NCBI RefSeq assembly: GCF_014805685.1
Contig: NC_060901.1
Location: forward strand, 21,249,905 to 21,313,904
Origin: Silurus meridionalis
Lineage: Eukaryota; Chordata; Actinopteri; Siluriformes; Siluridae
DNA length: 64,000 nt
Reading direction: 5' to 3'
Part shown: piece by piece, positions 26,894-40,800 of the stretch
Position numbering within the stretch: position 1 is the first letter of the stretch
How the letters are laid out: every line of letters starts with the position of its first letter
Notes under the pieces: generated by a model
What the model was told of the DNA's origin: nothing
Seen by the model: the letters and a program-made list of their open reading frames with translations, nothing else
Databases searched by the model: none
Program-made: the position numbers and the translations under genes

Positions 26894-27466
26894 CTCTGTA
26901 TTTTCTTGTTCATCTCCTCCCAGGTTAAAGCATCTGAGAAGAGGACTGCCAAAAACGTCGCTGACGGTAACGCTCGCTTACAATATATTTTTTTTCTTTT
27001 CCCGCATGCACATTTCACGTACACGATACAGCCAAAAGTATCGCGACACCCGACTTTTCTGCCCGTTTGAGCTTCTTCTACAAACTGTTCCCACAAAGTT
27101 GGAGGTGCACCACTTTATAAGACGTCTCTTGACCCAGGAGATCTGAACTCCATGAAGGTCCATGAAGATCTGCTTTCCATGGGCTAGATGTGTGTGGAAG
27201 ATCTTGAGTGGCCTCCTATAGAGCTCGAACTCTATGGACGACACTTGGGATGAATCTGAATGGCTAGAACACGAAATCTGGTGAAACATCTTCCCAGAAG
27301 AGTGGGGGTCTGATGGTGAGGTGTCCACAAATTCGAGTCCGTGATGATGTGACTACACTTCATCAAGTGAAGCAGCTGCCGACTCGGAAGCCGTCAGTGT
27401 TCTGATGCTAATAAGGAATCAGATGGTATCTGATGGCTGGAGAACTTTGCTATCACCATTACACGT

Positions 27467-27534
<68 letters not shown>

Positions 27535-27605
27535 TTCTCTCATTCTCTCTTACATGCCTGGTCTTTTCTTTTTAAATAGCATTGCACAAACAGACAGATA
27601 CCCAC

Positions 27606-27670
<65 letters not shown>

Positions 27671-28330
27671 ATCTATCCGATCGTGACTCTGCACTTGGCC
27701 CCTCATCACGACAGGCCAATTACATGCTTTCCTACGGAGCCTAGTGTGTTGCTAAGTAACACCTGGAGCAAGCTAAATGAAGTGGCCTCTGCTCTGGCTT
27801 CTGTGAAACATCTAAATTACCAGCAGGTCCATCGTCTTCTTCATCTCCATCTTTTCTTCTTCTTCTCCATCTCCATCTTTTCTTCTTCTTCTCCATCTCC
27901 ATTTGTTCCTAAAACAACTTCTTCTACTTTCCCTCTTTTTCTTCTCTATTCTTTTCCTTCCTCTTCACTTCTACATCACTTCTTTAATTTACTTCATTGT
28001 CAGCCTCTTCATCTTCTTCTTCTACTGTTCCTTCTCTATTTCCTTTCCTTCTCTATTTTCAACTCCATCTTCTTCAACTTCTTCTTCTTCACCATTTTTC
28101 TTCTTCTTCTATTCTTCTTCTCCTAAATTCCTTGCCCTTCACTTCTTCATCTCATTCTCTTTCTCCATCTTCATCATCTTTTTCTTCTTCTCCATCTTTT
28201 GTTGTTGTTGTTGTTGTTCTTCTCCTTATTCTCTTTTCTACTCCTTATCTTCTTCTTTTCTTCCTTTATCTTCTTTTCTTCTCCATTCCTTCCACCATTA
28301 CTACTCATTCTCTTTTCTTCTTTTCCAACT

Positions 28331-28423
<93 letters not shown>

Positions 28424-29333
28424 TTTCTTTCTTTCTTCTTTATCATCATCTTCTTCTTCTCCTCCCATTCCTTTTATTTCTACTCTACCCCTTCACTTCT
28501 CCATATCATTCTCTTTTCTGTCTTCATCTTCTGTATCTTTTTCTTCTTCTTCTTTTTCCATTCTCCATCTTTTTTTCCATCTCTCTCTTTTCCTTGTTCT
28601 CCTTCCCTATTCCTTCTTTTCCTTCTCCATTTCTTCCTCTAGCTTCTTTTTTTTTCTTCTCAATTTCTTTCTTTCATTCATTCTTCTTTATCTAATTGTC
28701 TTTATCCGTCTCCTTCTTCTTCTTCTACTGTAGGACACATTTAAAGAAAGCAAACCAGACCAACAAATCCAGAATGCGCATCAAAACCTTGCTGTCTGTT
28801 ACTTTTGTCATTGTCAGATGCTGATTCGGTTCCTGGAAAGGAAACCACACTGGTCCAGGAGAACTTCACTTTTACAGAAACCTGGATCCATATGGAAGAC
28901 TTCATTAAGTGCTTCCAGTGAGGGTTCACCCACAGAAACATTTCATTACTCATGATAGCGATATTTAAAGACCAGCGTTTCTCCGTCATGTACATTTCAC
29001 CTGATGCTTCCTGGATCTCTTAGGATGTTGCTGGTGTTTCACATGGAGAGCAGCTTCACTTACCAGTACCAGAAGTCAGAATATAAGGTATTGTCTTCTT
29101 CTTCCTCTGATTCTTCTTCCTCTGCTCCTTCTTCTTCTTCTTTTCCTCCCTCTATTCCTTATTATTCTCCTTCTCTATCTCTTATTCTATCTTTTATTTT
29201 CTTCTCCTCCCTAATTTCTGTGTCTTTTCTTCTTCTCCATCTTCTTCATACTCTTCTTCCCTTATTACTTTTCTCCTCCATTTCCTTCTCCTTCTCTTTC
29301 TCTGTCTTCTTTTCTTCTTCTTTTTCTCCTCTC

Positions 29334-29368
<35 letters not shown>

Positions 29369-30023
29369 TACTTCTCCTCTATCTCCATTTTCTTTTCTTT
29401 TTCTTCTTCTTCTCCATCTTTTATATTCTTCTCCCTTATAACTTCTTCTCCTCCATTTCCTTCTCTCTCTCTGTCTTCTTCTTCTTTTTCTCCTTTAGCT
29501 CCATCATCATCAACCCTAACCCTAACCCATTATTATCATCATCATCTTCTTCTTATTCTCCTCTATCTCCATTTTCTTCTTCTTCTCCATCTTTTCATAT
29601 TCTTCTCCCCTTATTACTTATTCTGCCCTTATCCATTTCATTCTCTTTCTGTCTTCTTCTTCTTCTTTTTTTCTCCTCTAGCTCCATCATCATCATCACC
29701 ATAATTATCATCATCTTCTTCTTCTCCTCCTCTATTTCCTTCCTCTAGGTTTGGTTTGGGTCTCCAAATTCATGTAAAGGGAAAACAACTCTAAAACTCA
29801 GGTGTCCCACAATCCTGTGGAACATCTTCCCAGAAGATCGGAGCTCGTTATTGGAGTAAACGGAGCCTCCTCTTATATTCACTATTGTATTTCTTCTTCT
29901 CACTTTAAGGCACAAGATGAGAATCGCTGTTACTTCTTGACTGTGGACAATCTGTGGCCTACAGAGATCCTCATCTGTTACTCAGCACTGCTACACTGGG
30001 GAGATACCAGTCACGAACGTAAG

Positions 30024-30063
<40 letters not shown>

Positions 30064-33000
30064 CTACCATATATGCAATATTTATCTCTTATGTCCAGGA
30101 AAGGATTGCGTTCTCAGACCTGGTCATCTGTGTGTTGAACCTTTCTCATGGAAGGACATCCAGGTTCATCCTCCCCTGCTGACCATCAACACCACATCCT
30201 GCAAGGCATCAGTTCTTACCTTGCCACCAGGGTATAAAACTCTTAATTCCATCCTCTTCTTCTCATCACCTATTCCTTCTTTGTCTACTGCTCCTCCTCT
30301 GTTTTCTTCTCCTTTATCTCCTCTTCTTCTACTATTCCTTCTCTATTTCCTTCTTCTACTTTTCTACTTCTCTTTCTTATTATTTTCCTTCTTCTCATCC
30401 CTATTCCTTCTTCTCCGACTATTCCATCTCCATCTTCTTCCACTTCCTCTTCTTCTTCTCCTCCATCTTCTTCTCATCCCTATTCTTTCTTCTCCTACTA
30501 TTCCATCTCCATCTTCTTCCACTTCCTCTTCTTCTTCTTCTCCATCTTCTTCTCATCCCTATTCCTTCTTCTACTATTCCATCTCAGTTACCTTCTCCTT
30601 CTCCATCCCCATCTTCTTCTTTCTTTTTCTTCTTCTCATCCCCTATTTCTTCTTTTCCTACTAACAAAATTCAGTGGGACCCCTTCTCCTCTATCCCTCT
30701 CTTAACCTTCTTCTTCTTCTTCTACTATTAATGCTACTACTATTACACTTGAGAACATGGCCTGCACACGCTTGTCGTATTGTATGTTCCGTTTCTGCTA
30801 TTGAAGCCAGCCTTCTCCGAGGAAACCCTCGAGAGAAAAAGTGATGAACCAGCCTGCTATTTCAAGCTCCATAGTGGCCTAAAAATGAGGTGGGCCTACA
30901 TTCAGAGGTCAGGATGCTGACAAAAAGGGACCAAGAGGGAAAGAAAGGTCAAAGATTGGTCTATCACGTTCCAGAGGCATGGGTTTGCAACCTAGTTGTG
31001 GAATCAGAAGCGCCTGAGAATCATTATAGATTCAACAATTTAGATCTTCATTGACAGAGAAACAGCACATGTAGAATCATGTGGAGTTTCATTTGACACA
31101 CATTTTGCAGAACAAGATCTCCAATGGTAATGGTGTTCTTTAATGGTAGTGTCCTCTTTCAGCATCCACACTGCAGCACATTGTCCAGGAACGATTTGAG
31201 GAACATGACAAAGAGTTCAAGGTGTTGATTCATCTATTAAATTCTGGAAAAACTAGTCTGATCCATGGAGGCCCTGGTTCAAAACGTACAGGATTTGAAG
31301 GATCTGCTGCTAATGTCTCAGCACCAGACCATAACACAATGTCCGAGGTCTTCTAGAGTCCATGCCCTGAAGATTCTGGGCTGCTAATGGGGGAACTTCT
31401 CAATAATATATTAGGCTGGTGGTTTTGATGCCATGGCTGATCAGTGTGCAGGATTCATCATGTACATACGCTAGCTTTCGTTTCTTTCACGGAATAGACA
31501 TGGTGGATGCGCCCTTATGTTTTGTAAGCGTGAGATACACGTTCTGTTTCTATATTTTTTTCAGGCGTCATGTTCTTCGCATCCAAACCCGGGTGCATGT
31601 TTGTTTCCACATGCAGCTCTACAGCAAAACTGATTTCGTATTCGGAGAAGAAGAAGCGGTGATTCCTCACTTAGAAAAGGTATCCAGTTGTAGGAGTCGA
31701 TTAGCATGTTTCGTCAACGTTACGATGGCGTTGTGTCTTAATACCCCAATTCCAAACATTTTGGGACTCTGAGTGAAATGTAAATAAAAAGAGAATGCAA
31801 TGATTTGCGAATCTCATAAACCCACATTTATTCCCAATAGAACACAGAAATCATATCAAATGTTTAGGAAATGTACCATTTGAAGGAAAAACCCACAAAC
31901 GCAGGTTAAATCTGCAAAGAAGTAGTCATGCGTGAACATGATCCAGAAACGCTGAAATCCCCTCAGAGCCAAAGGTCATTTAAAATGTATGAAAAACTGT
32001 TCTGTGGTTGGACAAAACACTACGTCCTCTGGACTAAATAGGAGAAGGACTATCCGGCTTGTTGTCAGCGCTTCGTTCCTAAAGTCGCATCACTGATAGT
32101 ATTTTTTTTCCTTAAAATGGTAGATATTCTTAGTTCTTTGTTTTATTAAGAATAAAAGATTTGCATTCTGTGTTTATTTGCATTGTAAATGGCGTCCAGA
32201 CTTTTTTGGAATTGGGTTTTGAACTATAAGGTTAACACCATTCGGAATCTTCTCATAACACGCACTTTCACGTGCTTTGCTTTGCCACCATTTAGGAAAG
32301 TCTGAGGTTCTGCGAGCAAGCTCGGTTGATCCTCACAGCTCTAGGTTCAAAGGTCAGATCCTTCTCGAACCCTGACGAACTCCCAGCAGCCACCGGGGCA
32401 CTGCAGGAGACCGTCTGCCCTCCTTCGCTTAGCAAAACAGAAGCCAAAGATCTTTGGAGGGTGAGTGTTTTCGACTTGAACGTTACCTGCTCACACAGTC
32501 TTGCAACTGTATGTTGATCTTTATTGGTGCAGGTCTTCATTCAAGCGGTGTATCACATGTTCGGCTGTGCGTTGGGAAGAAAGCTGACATCTGAGGAACT
32601 GTTTGCGGTGAAGAGCCTGACTATCGACCTCACACCTCACTCCAGAAATGCAAAAGACGCAAGTATGTCTGGAGAAAACTAGAAGTGTCTTTGATACGTG
32701 GATACGGTATGATATATATGTGTGTATGTGTGTGTGTGTGTGTGTTTGTGTGTCATGTGTGTAGCAGATGGTGTGCCAGAGGGCTGGAGTGGTAGACAGA
32801 CCACAGAAGAAGAAAACCAGGCGGCAACAATTCTGCAGGCCAGCTGGAAGGGTTACCTGGTGAGGAAAGTTCTGAACGCTGCAAAACCAGGTAACTTTTG
32901 GTAAACCAGAAAAATGTCTGCTCCCAAAACCTCCATCATTTTCCAGCTATCATAAGGATTATTAAATAAAAACCCATCACGCTCTTCAAAAAATAGCACA

Positions 33001-33065
33001 AGTAACCATCAGGGTTAGAGAATAATACGATCAGAGAGCACAGAGAATCTTCTAGATATCTCTTG

Positions 33066-33162
<97 letters not shown>

Positions 33163-33321
33163 CATATAGGAACACATGCACTCGTGGCCTCCAGCTCACA
33201 CTTATCAATTAAGATGCCAGTCACTGTAAGTGAGAATGACAACCTGGAGAACAGCATTTGTTTTTATCTCGTCATCCATCTGGATCTATCCCCTTCAAGC
33301 ATCCGCTTCTTCTCATACTGA

Positions 33322-33358
<37 letters not shown>

Positions 33359-36300
33359 TCAAAACAGATTCTGGACAGATTGGAAAGCTACTTATAAATA
33401 ACCCAGGCCCTACCAATAACCCCTAACAATATTTATAATGCCTAACCCCTAACTCAAAACCCCCTAACCGATATCCCTGTCTGCCTGCCCATAAACTCTA
33501 AATCCTATCCCTAATCCCTAATCCCTAACTCGTAATCCATACATTTTAACTCTTAAACTCCTATCTCTATTCACTAATCCCTATCTCTATCCCCTAACTC
33601 TAATCCCTAACCCTTAACTTCTATCTCTAATCACTAATCCCTAACCCCTAACTCCTATCCCTAACCCCTAATCCCTAACTCATAATCCATCAAATTTAAC
33701 CCCTAATTTTAACCCCTAACAACTATCTATAATCCTTATTCACTAACCCCTAACCCCTAATCCATAACCCCTAACTCCTATCCTAATCCATAACCCCTAA
33801 CTCCTATCCCTAACCCTAATACATAAACCCTAACACCTATCTCTAATCCTTAATCACTAACCCCTATACCTAATCACTAACCCCTAACCTAATCCATAAC
33901 CCCTAACTCCTTTTACTAATCCTTAATCACTAACCCCTAACCTAATCCATAACCCCAACTCCTATCCCTTGTCCCTGACCCCAACCCTAACCTATAGCCT
34001 CTATCTCTAAACCCTAATTCATAAACCCTAAACCTTAACTCCTATTCCTAGACCATAAACCCTACCCATAACCCCTCATTTATAATCCCTAACTTCTATC
34101 CCTAAACCCTACCCATCACCCCTAATTCTAAACCTGACCAAATATCCATAACCCTGTCTACAACCCCAAACCCTAGAACCCTGAGGAAACCAATGCATGT
34201 GAAACATCTAAAGACCCTGTAAAACTCCAAACTGTCATTTTAAACCTCTATAAATACTGTATATTTTTTTTCTTTTTCAACTTCATCCTTTGTATTTGTG
34301 GTGGTGTTCAGGCTCTGAGGAGAATCAGAAAGTTGCCAAGACTCTGTTGGAGATGTGGGCTTCTGTGGAATCAGACGTAGAGGAGCATGCTGTGTCTTTA
34401 CTGAGGTAAATTACTCATTTCACCATCTGCTGGTGTTCGTGTGTCTGCATACAGCTTATGGCTTTGTCGCTCGATTCACCAAACATGAACACGTATACAT
34501 TCTGTGTGTGTGTGTGTGTTTTCTAGGTGCATGATCGCAAACGGCGAGAAGCTCGTGAACCTGTATCCATGCGGTGGAGATGAGTGGACTAAAATCAGCT
34601 TCACGGACTTCTCCGTCCCCGTCCATGAGACCACCAGCTCCTGGGTCCTGCTTTTTAGGTCATAATGCACCAGTCTTTGAATCATTCTTACACCAGGTGC
34701 AGTTCTGTAACACACACCTTTGTCCACAGGGAGGTGTTCCACGTTCCCAAAGCCGTCTTACTTGTTCCTAAGATCTTCTCTACGTTTCGCAGCCACCTTC
34801 ACGTCATTGACAACGACACTGGGAAGGAAGTACCTGAGTTTCTCAACAGCGTTTTGCCGTTCACGTACACACCAAATAAGGTGTGTGTGTGTATCGTGTA
34901 TATATTATACACACACGGATATTGTTTATTGTATGTATCACGTGTCATTTGTGTATAATGTATTACTTTCAGGCCGGATACACGTTCGTGGCGCACAATG
35001 GAAAAACACCTGTAGTGCCTGGAACGTGGCGACTGCGTCTGATTAGCTCTCGAGAGCAACCGGCTCAGCTGGCTAGAGAAAGACCAGTCAACAACTTCAT
35101 AGTGAAGGAGTTCAAAGATTACTACTTACCCAACAAGAAGAACATCATCTGCAGGTCTGAGATTATGTACAGCCGGTCAAATACTGCATACAAATCTTTC
35201 AGTTTTACATTTTAGTAGAATGTAGAAGAATAATGATGTCACTAAATCTCAGTGAGCCAGTATAAAATCCCTTACCCATAAATCCTGTCCTATAACCCCT
35301 AATCAAATTCCCCTTATCCCTAATCTTTACATTTTACTCATAAGACCTATTCCTATCCCCAAACCCTAATCCAGAGTCCCTAATCCATAATCCATATTCC
35401 TAACCCACAACCCTTAACCCATATTCCCTATTCTTAACCCACAACCCTAAACCATAATCCCTATTCCTAACCCATAATCCCTAATCCTACCCACAACCCT
35501 TAACCCATAATCCTAATCCTACCCACAACCCTTAACCATAATCCCTATTCCTAAACCAAAACCCTAACCCATAAACCATATTCCTAACCCCAATCCCTAA
35601 CCCCTATCCAAAACCCAATACCCTCTCCTAACTCCTAACTCCTAGCCCTAATCCATACCCCATAACCTCTAACTGGTAACCCCTAACACCCACTGTAACT
35701 CTATCTCTAACTCCTAATCCATAATCCCTAACTCCTATCATTAACCTCTAATCTATAACAATATCCCTATTCCGAATTTATAACCTAGAATGCAAAACAA
35801 ACACCTTTCTTTAATCTTTCTTTAAACCACACCCCTACAGCTAACCCTTAACCTCTAATCTGTAACATATAACCGTTATTCCTGACCCCTAATCTCTAGC
35901 CTATAACCCATAACCCTAACCCCTAATCTCTAACCCCTAATCCATAACCCTTAATCTTTAGCCTATAGCCCATAACCTCACACCCTAACCCCTAATCTCT
36001 AACCCCTAATCCATAACCCTTAATCTCTAGCCTATAACGCATAACCCTCACCCCTAACCCCAATCCATAACCCTTAATCTCAAGCCTATAACCCATAACC
36101 CTCACCCCTAACCCCTTATCTCTAACCCCTAATCCATAACCCTTAATCTCAAGCCTATAACCCATAACCCTTACCCCTAACCCCTAATCTCTAACCCCTA
36201 ATCCATAACCCTTAATCTCAAGCCTATAACCCATAACCCTCACCCCTAACCCCTTATCTCTAACCCCTAATCTCTAACCCCTAATCCATAACCCTTAATC

Positions 36301-36728
36301 GCTAGCCTATAACTCATAACCCTCATCCCCATAACCCCTAATCTCTAACCTCTAACCGACAACCCATAATCTATAACCCAACCCCTTCCATTAACACATA
36401 ATCCATAACCCTACAAATGACCTATAACTCATAACCCTCCCACCCCCACAAACAACATACCAAACCCTGAAACCGTTTCCATGCTGCTTTATTCCTCCTG
36501 CATATTTCTTTTATAACCCATCCGTCCGTCTCACAGGCATGCGGTCACAGTCACGTGTGATCATGTCGCCACGGTGCAATTCCAGGCTTCAAAAGACGAC
36601 GTGTATCTAAAGCTCAGCATCCTGGACCACGAGACAGAGGTGTACAGCAAGACGGGACAAGGGGGCATCGTAATACCCGTGTACCGCTTTATAGCCAGCG
36701 AGGGTGCGTTAAACGCACGCACGCACGT

Positions 36729-36776
<48 letters not shown>

Positions 36777-37737
36777 TTACATATAAACATATGTACAGAT
36801 AATGATAAGTAAATTAAATATAGCCAAAAGTATGTGGACGCCTGAAAAATGTGAGGAGGCTCCAGTTCAGTCCAATTGTGTTTAGTGTCACTCATGTTCT
36901 TCTTCTCCAAGCTTTACACCAATGCACAATGTCTTCATGGAGCTTGTTTAGTGTCATCATGAGGGAAGTGTTTTTGTGAAATTGTACTACCCGTGCAGCG
37001 ACAGCATACGGAGATGTTTGAGGCAAGGAGCTCACATGAAGAACCCCACGTGGGTAATAGTAATAAATAATAAATAAATAGGAAGCAGCGTCAAAACGAG
37101 CGCATCAAGAGCGGAAGAACATCCCCAAAAGACCTTCGACAAGCTCGATGCCTGAGAACAATCCACATGGGAGCGCTGTCTTGCTGTGCTGGACTCTGGA
37201 TCTGAAGTACCTTCTCATAAACAGAGCTTGTCTCGAAACCTTTTGATACCGCCCCCTACTGTTTTCGCCCTGTAGTGTTTTTTTCTCCACAGTATCTGCT
37301 TTGGACCTCTCATTGAGTGTTGAAAAGAAATGATCCGCCTGCACCTCCTTTTATTTTGAAATACATTTTAGGCCTGAAATGAATTTATGAACAAACTTAT
37401 GGACCATAAACCATCCTGGTACATGTGTACACTCTTCTACGTCTCCTTAGTTGACATCTTACCAGAACTGACAACCACTCGCTTAGTTCCTTAGCTACCG
37501 CCTGACACTGGCACTTCCTGTGTATTTATAGAGTGTTTATCCCTCTGTGTGTGTGTGTGTGTGTGTATGTGTGTGTGTGTGTAGGTTCCTGCGGCAGCGC
37601 CGTGGAGAAAGCGGGGGTGAGTCAATCTCAGGACGGCCCTGGTGGGGGTCACGATGGAGGCAGAGAAGCTTCTGAGTGTCAGCCTGCCCAAACGGTATCC
37701 ATCAATACAAAGAAATCCTGTTCATCATTGTCAATAA

Positions 37738-37818
<81 letters not shown>

Positions 37819-40800
37819 CAGCATCATAAATACATTCTTCAAGCCGAGTTGCTTTACAACAGCTGGCCTTTGGACGATTCACTGTCAGGTTTCATCCAAA
37901 CCCTGCGAGATAAGGAAAGCAATGAGATGAGAGGTGAGCACCACGGCAGCATTCGGTCGTATACTGAGGTACAAGTGGGAGGTCATGTGACGCCCAGGAG
38001 ATGATTGGAGAAGAAATCATGTGGCTCGAATATGATTAACATTTACTGTTACATTTATGGCATTATCCATTATCCAGACCAACTTACGACAGAGCGTTAG
38101 CCAAGTAGCAGTAGCAACTTGTGACCTTCTGATCCAAAGTCCAATATTTTAACCATTGAGCATTCAGCAGACACCCTCATCCATAGCGACTTTTCTCTCA
38201 TTTATACTACACACTAAACAATTCAGAGTTAAGGGCCTTGCTCAGGGGCCCAACAGTGGCAGCTTGTTGGTGCTAGGATTTGACCTCACAACCTTATGAT
38301 CAGAAGTCCACCATCCCTTCCCCATCCCAGCACTCGCTTGCATGTTAGAGACGGGTCGTTCACGAGCCTTTAATGTGACTCAGAAGAACGAGTCGTCTCA
38401 AAGAGCGATTCGTTTATTTTGAACGAGTCTTTAATGTGACTCAGAAGAACGAGTCGTCTCAAAGAGCGATTTGTTCATTTTGAACGAGTCTTTAATGTGA
38501 CTCAGAAGAACGAGTCATCCCAAAGAGCGATTCGTTCATTTTGAACTAGTCAATAACGAGAGATTCGTTCATTTTGAATGAGTCTTTAATGTGACTCAGA
38601 AGAACGAGTAGATAGTGTGATATTTTGAACGAGTCTTTAATGTGATTCAGAAGAACGACTCACCCTAAAGAACGATTCATTCATTTTGAATTAGTCTTTA
38701 ACGAAAGATTTGTTCATTTTGAACAAGTTTTTAAAAAGAGATTCGTTCATTTTGAACGAGTCTTTAATTTGATTCAGAAGAACGAGTCGTCCCAAAGAGC
38801 GATTTGTTCATTTTGAGTGAGTCTTTAACGAGAGATTTAGTAATTTTTAACAAGTCTTTAATGTGACTCAGGAGAATGAGTCATCCCAAAATGCGATTCA
38901 TTCGTTTTGAACGAGTCTTTAATGAGAGATTCGTTCATTTTAAAACGAGTCTTTACTGTGACTCAGAAGAACGAGTAGACAGAGTGATTCGTTCTTTTTG
39001 GACGAGTCTTTAATGTGACTCATAAACAAAGCATAGAAAAATCTCTGTAGGTTATGTGCAGAAAACAAAATTGAGTAGTTCATCTCTCGACTCTTCATTC
39101 TGAGTCGTTCGTTCACTCTTCAGTCACGTGACTCTTATAGACGCTATGGGAACTATACCATAGTTACGAAAAATCTATATTATAGTCAGAGTTCATGTTA
39201 CCATGTAGACGTGTTGAATGAAAGCAGAGAAAGCAGATCTTCATCAAGATGCACATCCGGGTGAAAAAGTCACGTGTCACGTGTCCCGATACTTTTGGAA
39301 ACTGTCCCCTGTCTCTGTCCCCCAGGGCACATCTCTTTGCGCTGATCCTGATTGGTGTGTGTTCCGAGTCTGTAGGGCCGCGTTACGCCGCTCGTGCGTC
39401 GATAGGACGCGTTCAAAGTGGGTTAATTCGATTCTCTCGTTCTCCAGAAATACCTCCCACAGCACTGGAGGCCAGAAGGCAACTCGATTTGACTTCCCAT
39501 TGACCCATTTTCCACAGGCTTCCTGGGGAACGAAACTGGAGACGCGATTGCAGCAGAGCTCGATAATATGTACTTACTGATCTCACACACACACACACAC
39601 ACACACTCGTGTATCTAAGTCTCACAGGTCTCCACAGGCACACTCCAAAATCTGGTGGAACATCTACCCAGAAGAGTGGAGCTTATTATAATAGAAAATA
39701 GGGACTAAATGTGGAATGGGATGTTCATTGATTATTGATTGATTAATTGATCGATTTAAATAGTTTTTTCCCTGATATCTTCAATATTTCTGCCATTTTT
39801 TTCCACATTCTGCCTTTTTTTTCGCTACATTTCCGTTTCTTCTTCTACGCGATCACGTAGCGCTCGGTGATGTAACTTCATTTCACACCACTCTTTTTTT
39901 TTTCTCCCACTTGTTGGAACCGGAGGTGAGAAGGAAAAAAAATAAACAAGTGTAAATTCAACAAAAAATATTTTTTTCCGCCGCGACCGACTGGCATCAA
40001 TCTGAGGAGCATGAGCGGCATCATGCGAGTGGGCAGCAGGTGAGGAGGTGGTTATGATACACCTGCTCCCCCATTGTTATCTACACCTGATCCCCGTATC
40101 TACACCTGATCCCCGTTATCTACACCTGATTCCCCTCCGTTATCTACACACCTGATCCCCCTCTCCGTTATCTACACCTGATCCCCCTCTCCGTTATCTA
40201 CACCTGATCCCCCTCTCCGTTATCTACACCTGACCTCCCTCGTTATCTACACCTGATCCCCGTTATCTACACCTGATCCCCTCGTTATCTACACCTGATC
40301 TCCCCTACCGTTATCTACACCTGATCCCCGTTATCTACACCTGATCCCCTCCGTTATCTACACCTGATCCCCGTTATCTACACCTGATCCCCGTTATCTA
40401 CACCTGATCCCCCTGTTATCTACACCTGATCTCCCCTACCGTTATCTACACCTGATCCCCTCCGTTATCTACACCTGATCCCCGCTATCTACACCTGATC
40501 CCCTCCGTTATCTACACCTGATCCCCTCCGTTATCTACACACCTGATCCCCGTTATCTACACCTGTTCCCCCGTTATCTACACCTGATCCCCTCCGTTAT
40601 CTACACCTGATCCCTCCTCTGTTATCTACACCTGATCCCCCTCCGTTATCTACACCTGATCTCCTCCGTTATCTACACCTGATCCCCGTTATCTACACCT
40701 GATCTCCCTCCGTTATCTACACCTGATCCCCCTGTTATCTACACCTGATCCCCCAGTTATCTACACCTGATCCTCCCCAGTTATCTACACCTGATCCTCC

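Noticed and set aside
27903..28733. 276-codon open frame on the + strand
   Set aside because: Same reason: CTT/TTTC low-complexity DNA in an ADGB intron.
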